Positions 7,163 through 14,337 of a stretch of 14,612 nucleotides of DNA are shown here, piece by piece. Every line of letters starts with the position of its first letter. The stretch's first letter is position 1. The stretch lies in NCBI GenBank assembly GCA_046539045.1, contig JBKHHU010000073.1, forward strand, positions 1 through 14,612. Direction: 5' to 3'. The notes under the pieces were generated by a model, which saw only the letters and a program-made list of their open reading frames with translations, searched no databases and was not told where the DNA came from. The DNA is from JBKHHU01 sp046539045. GTDB lineage: Bacteria > Planctomycetota > Phycisphaerae > SM23-33. Position numbers and translations under genes: made by a program.

Positions 7163-9468
7163 TTGGTCATCTCCGCGGAAGAAGGTTGGCTGGCAATCTC
7201 CTTCCGCTCAAACAGCTTATGCAAGACGGTGTCGCCGTCCTCGAACTTCAGAATCACCACCGGCTTGATCGGATCGCCGAACTCGTTGAACGTGAAAGTT
7301 CCGGTGACGCCCTCGAACCCGGCCGTGCGGGACAATGCGTTGCGGATGTCCTCGGGTTCCGTCGACTCCGCCCTCCCTACCGCGTCGGCAAGGAGGTACA
7401 CCGAATCATACGTCAGAGCGACAAGCCCTGTCCGTGCATTCCGGTATTTGCCGATGTACTTCTTTGAGAACTCTTTGGAGACCGGGGTCGGCAACTCGTA
7501 ATGCCAGTGATCCGTGAAATAGGAACCTTCGATGGCGTCTCCGGCATAGTCGTACATCAGATTGTCCCACCCGTCGGCGCCGAGGAACGTTGTCTCCAGC
7601 CCCATTCGCCGGGCGGTGCGAATGATGAATCCCGCATCCCGCGGGTAGCCCGGGACAAACACCACATCCGGTTCCAGCCGGGCAACTTGTCGGAGCAGAG
7701 GTTTGAAATTGGTGGTCTCCTGAGCGTAGTCGCCTTCCCAGAGAATCTTGCCGGACTCGCTGAATTCCTCGCGGAAGTAGTCAGCCAGTCCCAGCGAGTA
7801 CTGCGTGCTGGTATTGGTCAGGATCACGGCGGTGGAGGCCTTCAGGTCCTGGTTGGCGAATGCCGCCAAAGCGGCAGCTTGAGTCAAATCGATGAAACAG
7901 GCGCGGAAGATGTAGTCCCCGACTTGCGTGACGCCGGGGCTGGTGGCCGAGGGGCTGAGCATGGGGATTTGGGCTTTCTGGCAGACCCGGGCGGCGGCCA
8001 GAGAATGAGAACTCCACGCAGCCCCGATCACGGCTACGGCGCCATCCTTTATCGCCTGTCTGGCGGCTCGGCGGGAGCCCAGAACCGTTCCCCGATTGTC
8101 GTACTCCCGGAGTCTCAGTTGAATGCCTCGGGGACCGCCATACCTGTTGATCTCATCTGCAGCGAAACGCGCCGCCTGAAAGCCCATGATGTTCTCCAGA
8201 CCGGCGTCGCCGGTCTTGGCCATGATCACGGCCACCTGAATCCATCGCGGCTGAATGACCGCGGCGATCCCGGCGGTACCGTTGGTAAACTTCTGCACCG
8301 TAATTGGTTTGTAGCAGTCGCCGTACCGGTCAAACTCGATCTTCCCGGTAAGGCCCGGGAAGTCCGCGGTGTCGGCGATCGCCTGCCGGATTTTCCCGTG
8401 GGTCAGCCGGTTCGCCCTTTCCATCGCCTCGAATGCCAGATACATCGCGTCCAGCGTCAATGCGGCGCTGCTGTTGGCGATCGGCCCGTACTGGTCCTCG
8501 ATGACCTTGAGCAGGTAACTGCGGGGGTGATCCGACAGGCCGGGCATCCAATGAGTGGCGGAATACATGCTCTTGGGTGTATCCTCAATCAGGCTCAGCA
8601 GTTCAGGCGTCCAGCCATCCGCACCAAGAAACCGGGTCTCCAGGTTTTGCCTGCGAGCCTCTGCGAGAATGGCCGAGGAGCCTTCCACGTAGCCCGGGTT
8701 GAATACCAGGTCCGGCTTGGCCTTGGCCACATTCTGGATAAGCTCCTCCGCGTCCATCTGGTCGGTAAGATAGTCCTGCCGCAGTACAACTTTGCCCCCG
8801 AGATTCCTGAACTGCTCGGCAAACACGTCGGAGAGGAACGGACTGTAGGCGTTTCCCGAATTGGTGAGAATGGCGACAGTGTCTGCTTTCAGGTGGTTCC
8901 GCGCGAACCGGACCAGAGCCGCTCCCTGCAGTGAATCATTGAAACAGACCCGGAAGATGTACTCTCCTTTGCGCGTGACATACGGGTTGGTCCCGGAGAT
9001 GACGAGCATCGGAATGCGGTTCTCCTGGAGAACTTCGGCCATGGCCAGTGCTGCTGAACTCCATCGCCCGCCGACGACCAGGTGCGCCTTTGCTGCGACG
9101 GCCTTGCGGGCAGCGGCTCGAGCACCGAGGGCGGTCCCCTTGTCGTCCAGGGGAATCATCCGCACCGGCGTGCCGTGGATGCCTCCGCGGCTGTTGATTT
9201 CCCGCACGGCGACGGTCGCAGCTTCAATGGTGTGGCTGCGGGTTCCGCGGGGGAGGGCACTGATCGGGGCGGCCACGGCGATGCGGATTTCGTCGTAATC
9301 AGCTGGTGGCTTGCTTGTCTGGGCTGGTGCTGTGCCGGTGATTGTGGTCTGGGCGGGCTGGTTGTGACCGGGCGTCTGAATGGACCGGCTCAACTCGATC
9401 GCCTGCCAGACCAGGATGGCTACGGCCGGAACGGCGATCAGCACGGGAATGAACCAGACCTTCTTCAT
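7159..9468 (-). CDS. Membrane-anchored protein with two tandem LivJ-type ligand-binding domains
   Basis: The 769-residue protein starts with a signal-anchor helix (residues 5-22, VWFIPVLIAVPAVAILVW) with no lipobox Cys, then a Pro/Thr/Gln-rich linker to about 57. Two periplasmic branched-chain amino-acid-type binding domains (Peripla_BP_6-like) follow, about 59-400 and 409-755. They are clear internal duplicates: GEYIFRVCF/GDYIFRACF, GRWSSAALA/AAWSSHSLA, DLVFNPGY/DVVFVPGY and ETRFLGADGW/ETTFLGADGW recur at matching spots. Normal LivJ proteins carry one such domain and feed an ABC transporter. Here no permease or ATPase genes are present and the next gene, overlapping by 4 nt, is a histidine kinase. 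The likely job is therefore to present a bound ligand (amino acid or related small molecule) to the kinase. The ligand itself cannot be predicted. The ATG at 9468 was chosen for the anchor helix; its Shine-Dalgarno is weak. Confidence 0.88.
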   Translation of the reverse strand: MKKVWFIPVLIAVPAVAILVWQAIELSRSIQTPGHNQPAQTTITGTAPAQTSKPPADYDEIRIAVAAPISALPRGTRSHTIEAATVAVREINSRGGIHGTPVRMIPLDDKGTALGARAAARKAVAAKAHLVVGGRWSSAALAMAEVLQENRIPMLVISGTNPYVTRKGEYIFRVCFNDSLQGAALVRFARNHLKADTVAILTNSGNAYSPFLSDVFAEQFRNLGGKVVLRQDYLTDQMDAEELIQNVAKAKPDLVFNPGYVEGSSAILAEARRQNLETRFLGADGWTPELLSLIEDTPKSMYSATHWMPGLSDHPRSYLLKVIEDQYGPIANSSAALTLDAMYLAFEAMERANRLTHGKIRQAIADTADFPGLTGKIEFDRYGDCYKPITVQKFTNGTAGIAAVIQPRWIQVAVIMAKTGDAGLENIMGFQAARFAADEINRYGGPRGIQLRLREYDNRGTVLGSRRAARQAIKDGAVAVIGAAWSSHSLAAARVCQKAQIPMLSPSATSPGVTQVGDYIFRACFIDLTQAAALAAFANQDLKASTAVILTNTSTQYSLGLADYFREEFSESGKILWEGDYAQETTNFKPLLRQVARLEPDVVFVPGYPRDAGFIIRTARRMGLETTFLGADGWDNLMYDYAGDAIEGSYFTDHWHYELPTPVSKEFSKKYIGKYRNARTGLVALTYDSVYLLADAVGRAESTEPEDIRNALSRTAGFEGVTGTFTFNEFGDPIKPVVILKFEDGDTVLHKLFERKEIASQPSSAEMTK

Positions 9469-9517
9469 GCTGCTTTTCTGAGTGTCGAGAACCGTGAACT
9501 GCAGAGCATTGCATTAA

Positions 9518-9523
9518 ATTATA
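9518..9523 (-). promoter_or_regulatory. Possible -10 box for the binding-protein/kinase operon
   Basis: A perfect TATAAT lies on the minus strand 49 nt before the ATG at 9468, within an AT-rich patch of an otherwise GC-rich 140-nt gap. No convincing -35 is found at 16-18 nt upstream (GCGCAA at 17), so the assignment is tentative. Confidence 0.35.
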
Positions 9524-9608
9524 GTGTTGCCCATGGATTATTGCGCCTGTCCTGCAAGAAATGCCTGCCCCTTCTGCGTCCGGATCGACGGGAGCTTTGC
9601 CGGCCGGT

Positions 9609-10481
9609 TCAGACGAAGATCACCGATGCGTATCCCACGGTCGTATCGTCGGTTTCCCCGGGGTTCATCTCGTGGACCACGCGATAACTGTTGGTGTATT
9701 CGAGAACTTCACCTCGGCCGGCGCCGAGTTCACTACATGCGGCGATGGTGGCGGCCACGGCTCCGGCTCCGCAGGCGCTGGCGTTGACGGAAGCTTCTTC
9801 CAGTACGCCCTCGGCGTTCATCTGCTCGATCCGGCGCAGGATTGTCCGGTCGTTGTCGGCAGCGTATCGTTCCGTTTCCTGCCCGCGCTGGACCGGCGAG
9901 CCGAAGTGCCCGCCCACATGGGTCAGATCGGTACTTCCGATGATCACGGCCCGGGAGTCGTCCCGGGCATTGAGTACCTGCCCCACGGTCCGTCCCACCT
10001 CGATGGCGACGGCTCGCGGGGGGAGTGTGATCGGGAGGATCTTCGCATTCGGGGCGGCTACCTGAACCATCGGCACCTGGACTTCGATGGCGTGCTCGTA
10101 TTTGTGCGCCTCAGGGTTGGACCGCAGTCGGTCGCCCGAAGCCATCACCGCCGAAGCCAGTTCCTCGTCTACTTCCACTTCACCCAACGGGGTCCGCCAG
10201 ACACCGGTGTCAAAGACTTCACCCATCTCGGCCGACTGGGTGTGGTCGGCCCCGAAGAGGACCACGGTCCGGATCTGGTCGCTCAGCGTCGCCCGGAAGG
10301 TCTGCGCGGCAAGTCTGCCCGAGAACATCCATCCTGCGTGGGGCACGATCCCACCGACAGCGTCGGACGGAACGGACTCGGCCAGTTCCACCGAATCGTA
10401 CAGCCGTTCCACGTGCAGACGACATGAGGAGGTGGATGATTCGTAGAAACTCCCTGCGCGGAATGGTTGCCGGACGTTCAT
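9609..10481 (-). CDS. amrB: Memo family protein / AmmeMemoRadiSam system protein B
   Basis: The 290-residue protein fits the Memo family (human MEMO1, structurally related to extradiol dioxygenases) in length and order of motifs. It starts NVRQPFRAGSFYES, the usual opening. The residues that line the metal-binding pocket in MEMO1 are all present: H48 in VPHAGW, H80 in FGADHT, H188 in STDLTH and C237 in SACGAG; EHAIEVQVP (129-137) is a further signature. The start ATG at 10481 has a strong GGAGGT site 6 nt upstream. The biochemical role of bacterial members is not settled; they are often encoded beside an AMMECR1-domain protein and a radical SAM enzyme, neither of which is seen here. It is divergently placed from the plus-strand gene at 10580 and lies 140 nt upstream of the binding-protein gene on the same strand. 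Confidence 0.9.
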   Translation of the reverse strand: MNVRQPFRAGSFYESSTSSCRLHVERLYDSVELAESVPSDAVGGIVPHAGWMFSGRLAAQTFRATLSDQIRTVVLFGADHTQSAEMGEVFDTGVWRTPLGEVEVDEELASAVMASGDRLRSNPEAHKYEHAIEVQVPMVQVAAPNAKILPITLPPRAVAIEVGRTVGQVLNARDDSRAVIIGSTDLTHVGGHFGSPVQRGQETERYAADNDRTILRRIEQMNAEGVLEEASVNASACGAGAVAATIAACSELGAGRGEVLEYTNSYRVVHEMNPGETDDTTVGYASVIFV

Positions 10482-10579
10482 TGGTGACCTCCGTCAAAAA
10501 GGTTAGTCTGTCTTGACAAGTCGTGGTATTATGCGTCTCTTCGCACGTTAGCATTATAGCGATCTGGAGTTTCGGCGAT

Positions 10580-11068
10580 ATGAGCAATGAAGAGCGCAAA
10601 CCCTCGGACGATCGTGCAAACGCCTTGGAAGCATTGGCTTCCGGGGAAGACGCCGCATCCTCGGAAACCGGTTCCGGCTTCGGGCAGCACGAGTATACTG
10701 ACGAAGACGCAATGACGGACTCCACCGGCTCCACACCGTTCGACCACATGCCCATCCCTGCCGAACCCACCGGAGGACGAGAAGCCCGCCAGGCCACCTA
10801 CAACCGGAAGTCCCGAAAGGCCCACAACCAGCAGATGAAGAAGTTCATGGTCCCGGTCCTTCTGGTTACCGGTCTGATCCTCGAACTGATCGGCGGGTTG
10901 AGCCTGATCATCTTCCTTCAGGGAAAACAGAATGTCGATGCCGTCAGCGACAGCGCCTTTGCCGACTATGCCCCGATGTTCATGGCCGTCTCGTTCCCAC
11001 TCGGGTTCATCCTGCTGGTCGGGGCGTTCCTGTTCATCGCCCAGCTCCGCAAGGCACCGGCTTCCTGA
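10580..11068 (+). CDS. Two-helix membrane protein with acidic disordered N-terminus, function unknown
   Basis: This 162-residue protein is not recognised. Residues 1-65 are rich in Glu, Asp, Ser and Gly and probably disordered; 67-89 are basic (REARQATYNRKSRKAHNQQ); two hydrophobic helices follow at about 90-113 and 132-155, ending with a short basic tail. The positive stretch before helix 1 and the basic tail place both ends in the cytoplasm with a short outside loop. The start at 10580 has GGAG about 10 nt upstream and gives a sensible acidic N-terminus; the frame could be read back to 10523 but that stretch is in the divergent promoter region. It lies 65 nt upstream of pgsA on the same strand and may be cotranscribed, which hints at an envelope role but does not prove one. 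Confidence 0.7.
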   Translation: MSNEERKPSDDRANALEALASGEDAASSETGSGFGQHEYTDEDAMTDSTGSTPFDHMPIPAEPTGGREARQATYNRKSRKAHNQQMKKFMVPVLLVTGLILELIGGLSLIIFLQGKQNVDAVSDSAFADYAPMFMAVSFPLGFILLVGAFLFIAQLRKAPAS

Positions 11069-11136
11069 ACGCTTGAGTCTCGCGACCCGGGGGCGGGATC
11101 GTTGAACCGGCGCCCTGCGACGGGTAAAACACTGTG

Positions 11137-11811
11137 ATGGAAAAGGACAACAACTCATCGCAGATCAAACCCTGGGCCGCACTGAACTGGCCCAACCGCA
11201 TCAGCCTGCTGCGAGTGCTGCTGATTGCCCCCTATATTGTTCTGCTGCTCAACCAGCAGGAACCGGGATGGGAATGGGCCCGGCACGCCGCGCTGGGCGT
11301 GTTTGTCATCATGGCAGTATCCGATGCCATCGACGGACTTCTGGCCCGCAAGCTCGACCAACGCACACGCCTCGGTGCCATCCTGGACCCGATCGCCGAC
11401 AAGGCCCTGATCATGTGTTCGGTGGTTCTGTTGAGCATCCCGAGCACCGCCGTTCCGGGCAACAAGCTGGACAACTGGGTTGTGGTGGCCGTGGTCGGGA
11501 AGGATCTGTGGGTCATCCTCGGATTTGTGGTAATATATCTGGTTACCGACCGGTTCCGCGTCAAGCCGACCATCGCCGGGAAACTGTCCACAGCCGGACA
11601 GCTCGTGATGGTCGTCAGCTTCCTGGTGGCACCGGACCTGAATTTTGAAGGCTTCCCCCTCGGCTCGCACATCGCCCGCGCGATGGCGGTGCTCGTCGTC
11701 GCCCTGTGTGTGCTGGCGATCATCAGTTACACCCGACTGGGACTGACCTTCATTGCACAAGAAGAGAAACCGTTGGACAACAACGGTTCCGAGGATCACG
11801 CCGAACAATGA
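11137..11811 (+). CDS. pgsA: CDP-diacylglycerol-glycerol-3-phosphate 3-phosphatidyltransferase
   Basis: PgsA makes phosphatidylglycerol phosphate from CDP-diacylglycerol and glycerol 3-phosphate at the inner membrane, the committed step to phosphatidylglycerol. The 224-residue protein has several hydrophobic helices and the full CDP-alcohol phosphotransferase signature D-x2-D-G-x2-A-R-x8-G-x3-D-x3-D: D63, D66, G67, A70, R71, G80, D84 and D88 (SDAIDGLLAR, then GAILDPIADK). NWPNRISLLRVLLI near residue 17 is the usual PgsA opening. GTG at 11134 and ATG at 11137 are adjacent in frame; ATG is preferred, and no strong Shine-Dalgarno separates them. Family members with the same signature include other CDP-alcohol transferases such as phosphatidylserine synthase, but the N-terminal motif favours PgsA. 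The stop overlaps the ribBA start (ATGA), so the pair is translationally coupled. Confidence 0.9.
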   Translation: MEKDNNSSQIKPWAALNWPNRISLLRVLLIAPYIVLLLNQQEPGWEWARHAALGVFVIMAVSDAIDGLLARKLDQRTRLGAILDPIADKALIMCSVVLLSIPSTAVPGNKLDNWVVVAVVGKDLWVILGFVVIYLVTDRFRVKPTIAGKLSTAGQLVMVVSFLVAPDLNFEGFPLGSHIARAMAVLVVALCVLAIISYTRLGLTFIAQEEKPLDNNGSEDHAEQ

Positions 11812-13043
11812 ACCCGATCAAGGACATCCTCCAGGACCTTCGCGACGGCAAGATGATCGTCCTCGTGGACGATGAAACCCGCGAGAACGAAGGCGACCTG
11901 GTTTGCGCCGCCGAGAAGATCACGCCCGAAATCGTCAACTTCATGGCCACGTTCGGCCGCGGGCTCATTTGCGCGCCGATCACCAATGCCCGGGCTGACC
12001 AACTCGGCCTGCACATGCAGACCACCGACAACACCGCGCTGCACGGAACGGCCTTCACCGTTTCCGTTGATGCCGCCCGCGACGTAACCACCGGGATCAG
12101 CGCCGCCGATCGGGCCCGGGTCATCGAACTGCTGGCCGACCCGAACACCACGGCCTCCGACCTGGCCCGCCCGGGGCACGTGTTCCCGCTTCGCGCTGCC
12201 GACGGTGGGTCGCTGGTGCGGGCAGGGCAGACCGAGGGGGCGGTCGATTTGTGTCGACTGGCTGGGCTCAGGCCGGCTGGGGTGATCTGCGAGATCATGA
12301 ACGAAGACGGCACCATGGCCCGGCGGGACGACCTTCAGGATTTCTGCCGGCGGCACGACCTGAAGATGTGCAGCGTAGCCGACATCATCCGCCACCGCCT
12401 TCGCAACGAGAAGCTCATCGAGCGGGCGGTGGAAATCCCGCTGCAGATCGAGGAAGGGCTCTTCAAGCTCATTGCCTACACCTCCGTGGTGGACCCCCAG
12501 CCGCACCTGGCGCTGTGCATGGGTGGAGTGGGCGAGCTCGACGAACAGGGCCAGCCGATCATCCACGATGATTCCGTGCTCGTCCGCGTCCACAGCGAGT
12601 GTCTGACCGGGGACGTCTTCGGCAGCCGTCGCTGCGATTGCGGCTCACAGATGCACACCGCGCTGCGACGTATCGCCAAGGCGGGCAAGGGGGCGCTGAT
12701 CTACGTGCGGCAGGAGGGGCGCGGAATCGGCCTGATCAACAAGCTCAAAGCCTACGATCTGCAGATCAACCAGGGCATGGATACCGTCGAAGCCAACCTG
12801 CACCTCGGGTTCGAAGCCGACCGCCGCGACTACGGCATCGGCAACCAGATCCTCCGCGATCTGGGCCTGCGGAAGCTGAAGATCATGACCAACAACCCCC
12901 GCAAGATCTACGGCCTTGGCGGGTTCGGGCTGGAAATCACCGAGCGCGTGCCGATCCAGATCCCCGCCCACGAAGACAACCGAACCTACCTCAAAACGAA
13001 GAAGGAAAAACTCGGGCACATGCTCGAGGACCGGGACCTGTAA
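11808..13043 (+). CDS. ribBA: Bifunctional DHBP synthase / GTP cyclohydrolase II (with His-to-Gln change in DHBP synthase motif)
   Basis: RibBA supplies both precursors of riboflavin: 3,4-dihydroxy-2-butanone 4-phosphate from ribulose 5-phosphate, and the pyrimidine from GTP. The 411-residue length is typical. Residues 1 to about 200 are the DHBP synthase: VDDETRENEGDL (20-31) carries the acidic and Arg catalytic residues, and RPGHVFPL and VICEIMNEDGTMAR are conserved. However, the motif normally read as RAGHTE is RAGQTE, with Gln at 141 (codon CAG at 12228-12230) in place of a metal-ligand His. Residues about 208-400 are GTP cyclohydrolase II with zinc ligands C265, C276 and C278 (SECLTGDVFGSRRCDCG), YVRQEGRGIGLINKLKAY and IMTNNPRKI, all intact. 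The ATG at 11808 overlaps the pgsA stop by 4 nt; an open stretch back to 11706 lies inside pgsA and is ignored. No FMN riboswitch is possible in this overlap arrangement. Confidence 0.95.
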   Translation: MNPIKDILQDLRDGKMIVLVDDETRENEGDLVCAAEKITPEIVNFMATFGRGLICAPITNARADQLGLHMQTTDNTALHGTAFTVSVDAARDVTTGISAADRARVIELLADPNTTASDLARPGHVFPLRAADGGSLVRAGQTEGAVDLCRLAGLRPAGVICEIMNEDGTMARRDDLQDFCRRHDLKMCSVADIIRHRLRNEKLIERAVEIPLQIEEGLFKLIAYTSVVDPQPHLALCMGGVGELDEQGQPIIHDDSVLVRVHSECLTGDVFGSRRCDCGSQMHTALRRIAKAGKGALIYVRQEGRGIGLINKLKAYDLQINQGMDTVEANLHLGFEADRRDYGIGNQILRDLGLRKLKIMTNNPRKIYGLGGFGLEITERVPIQIPAHEDNRTYLKTKKEKLGHMLEDRDL

Positions 13044-13061
13044 CCGCGACAAGTCGCGGTT
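13042..13061 (+). terminator. Perfect inverted repeat after ribBA, possible terminator
   Basis: AACCGCGAC-AA-GTCGCGGTT is a 9-bp perfect inverted repeat that begins inside the TAA stop of ribBA. It would form a strong GC-rich hairpin at the end of the message. There is no T run after it, so it may act as an mRNA 3' stabiliser or a factor-dependent end instead of a classic intrinsic terminator. Confidence 0.45.
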
Positions 13062-13105
13062 CGGGATTCGTGAATGCGTTGATTCGTCATTCGTTTGATC
13101 GCTGA

Positions 13106-13258
13106 GTACGTCAGTTCCCAGTTCAGGGGCTGCCCGCCATCAATGGCGATACGAAATACTGGGTTGACGAAGATGCCGGACTGGTAGTAACAGACGGCTC
13201 CGGGAAGGTGCTGGTGGACCAGCAGGGGGAGTGGATGGAGCCGGTCGACGTTCGGTAA
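13106..13258 (+). pseudogene. Probable C-terminal remnant of an unidentified gene
   Basis: A 50-codon plus-strand frame, opened by an upstream TGA at 13103 and closed by TAA at 13256-13258, reads like protein: GLPAINGDTKYWVDEDAGLV, then VTDGSGKVLVDQQGEWMEPV. Codon use is coding-like (many G/C third positions). No ATG, GTG or TTG start with a ribosome site precedes the conserved-looking part, so it is not a plausible intact gene. The simplest reading is a truncated C-terminus left by a rearrangement. The family is not recognised. Chance remains possible at this length. Confidence 0.3.
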
Positions 13259-13279
13259 TCAGAGATCAGTCAGCAGGTG

Positions 13280-13726
13280 TCAGCCCGCTTTGGCCTGGCT
13301 GACCGTTTCGCTGTCGACGTTGCTGATGAGTTCCACGTTCAGAGCGTCGAGGACGCGGCTGGCCCGGTCCAGTGTAATTCCGTGGTATTCGTTGCGTTCG
13401 TCGCGGGAGATTTGCGATTCATGCACGTCAAGTCGGGCAGCGAGTTCACGCTGGCTGATGTTCTTGGCAATCCGAAGGGCGATCAGCAGATGCCCGAGCC
13501 CGCGGAGATTGGTGATCTCCTGAAATTCGCCGCGTTTGAGTCGTTCGTAGCTCTCGACCTCTTCCTTCAGCTGCAGATGGAACGACCGCATCGGATCCAA
13601 CACCCGCTTGATCTCCTCGGCAGAGAGGTCCGCCTTCTCCAGAGCGGTTCTGCGTTGTGTCAGCCGGTCCTTTTCGTCGGCCAATCGCTGGACGGCTTCT
13701 CTGTATTCTTTCTCGTTGCGGATCAT
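13280..13726 (-). CDS. XRE-type helix-turn-helix protein with N-terminal coiled coil (antitoxin-like)
   Basis: The 148-residue protein has a highly charged helical N-terminus (about 2-65, EKEYREAVQRLADEKDRLTQ) likely to form a coiled coil, then an XRE/Cro-type HTH at about 76-132 (GLGHLLIALRIAKNISQREL, with recognition helix near VHESQISRDE). The start at 13726 is fixed by the 4-nt ATGA overlap with the stop of the upstream nucleotidyltransferase-like gene; the frame extends back to 13834 inside that gene, but the extension is low-complexity and out of context. The tight overlap, small size and DNA-binding domain fit an antitoxin that also represses the pair. It is the second gene of the unit, so the order is toxin-like first, as in HigBA-type loci. 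A simple regulator role cannot be excluded. Confidence 0.8.
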   Translation of the reverse strand: MIRNEKEYREAVQRLADEKDRLTQRRTALEKADLSAEEIKRVLDPMRSFHLQLKEEVESYERLKRGEFQEITNLRGLGHLLIALRIAKNISQRELAARLDVHESQISRDERNEYHGITLDRASRVLDALNVELISNVDSETVSQAKAG

Positions 13727-14286
13727 GTTTCGGCTCCGATCTTGATGATGCCTTTTGGCTTGCCGTCGGCACGGGCCTGCCGGAAGGCGGACGGGAATTC
13801 CAACTCGTTTCCGTGCCTGTCCCGGATCCCGCAACCGACGTCAAAACACGGGCAGTGCGGGTACAACTCCACGCGATACTGATGCCACATCGGAAGCTGG
13901 TTCTTCGCATATCCGCGGTAAGGCCGCCGGCTTGCTGGGTCCCAGCTCCACACCTTGTGGGGGTCCAGCAGGTTCAGCTCGCGCTGCAGGCGTCCGGACC
14001 CGAGTTCCTGCAGCGTGCAGACGAAATACCCATCGATGTCGTTCGGGTGGCTCTTGTCTTCAGCGAACGAGCCGTCAATGTAGATTTCTTCAATCCCGAC
14101 CTGCCACAGTTGGCGGACCAGCACTGCCAGGTTGTCCACCAGCTTCGCCCGCCAGGCCGCGTCCCACTGTGCGCTATGGTCAAGAGGTCCGCCCACCAGT
14201 GCCGATTCTCTCAGTTGATCCAGCGTCAACTCATAGTCGCCCGGAGGAAGCAGGCCTTCGGCAGTGAACGGTGGCAGTGGTTTCAT
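13723..14286 (-). CDS. Nucleotidyltransferase-like protein (DUF6932-like), putative toxin partner
   Basis: The 187-residue protein carries a nucleotidyltransferase-type core: helix KLVDNLAVLVRQLWQVGIEE, strand and IYIDGSFAEDKSHPNDIDGYF (in parts: G72-S73 and D83-x-D85), the GS...DxD pattern of the DNA polymerase beta-like superfamily. E140 in YRVELYPH is a candidate third carboxylate. The opening FTAEGLLPPGDYELTLDQL resembles proteins labelled DUF6932, recalled from memory. Such folds occur in MNT/AbiEii/MenT-type toxins that transfer nucleotides to RNA or protein, but this activity is inferred here. The ATG at 14286 has AGGGG 9 nt upstream and lies downstream of a promoter whose -10 is at about 14314; the in-frame ATG at 14331 and TTG at 14340 lie inside that promoter and are rejected. 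It overlaps the HTH gene by 4 nt. Confidence 0.72.
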   Translation of the reverse strand: MKPLPPFTAEGLLPPGDYELTLDQLRESALVGGPLDHSAQWDAAWRAKLVDNLAVLVRQLWQVGIEEIYIDGSFAEDKSHPNDIDGYFVCTLQELGSGRLQRELNLLDPHKVWSWDPASRRPYRGYAKNQLPMWHQYRVELYPHCPCFDVGCGIRDRHGNELEFPSAFRQARADGKPKGIIKIGAET

Positions 14287-14308
14287 GGTTATCGACCCCT
14301 TTTCCACC

Positions 14309-14337
14309 AGAAGTTTAGCTTTACTTGACATATTTGT
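14309..14337 (-). promoter_or_regulatory. Promoter of the nucleotidyltransferase/HTH unit
   Basis: On the minus strand TTGACA (14337-14332), a 17-nt spacer and TAAACT (14314-14309) form a -35 (6/6) and -10 (4/6) pair. The predicted transcript starts near 14302, leaving a short leader with AGGGG before the ATG at 14286. Confidence 0.65.

Noticed and set aside
7501..8934. Plus-strand open frame of 477 codons opposite the binding protein
   Set aside because: Antisense shadow of a conserved duplicated protein; composition is Gly/Val/Arg-rich with no domain and no ribosome-binding site.
10512..10526. TTGACA at 10513 and its CTTGACAAG context as a second copy of the HTH operator
   Set aside because: Only 4-bp arms around one base, and no -10 at 16-18 nt (TATTAT is 8 nt away). 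It shares CAAGTCGTG with the region near 14337, but one shared 9-mer is weak evidence.
11706..11807. N-terminal extension of RibBA from 11706
   Set aside because: It lies wholly inside pgsA in another frame; family alignments start at MNPIKDIL (11808) with the ATGA overlap.
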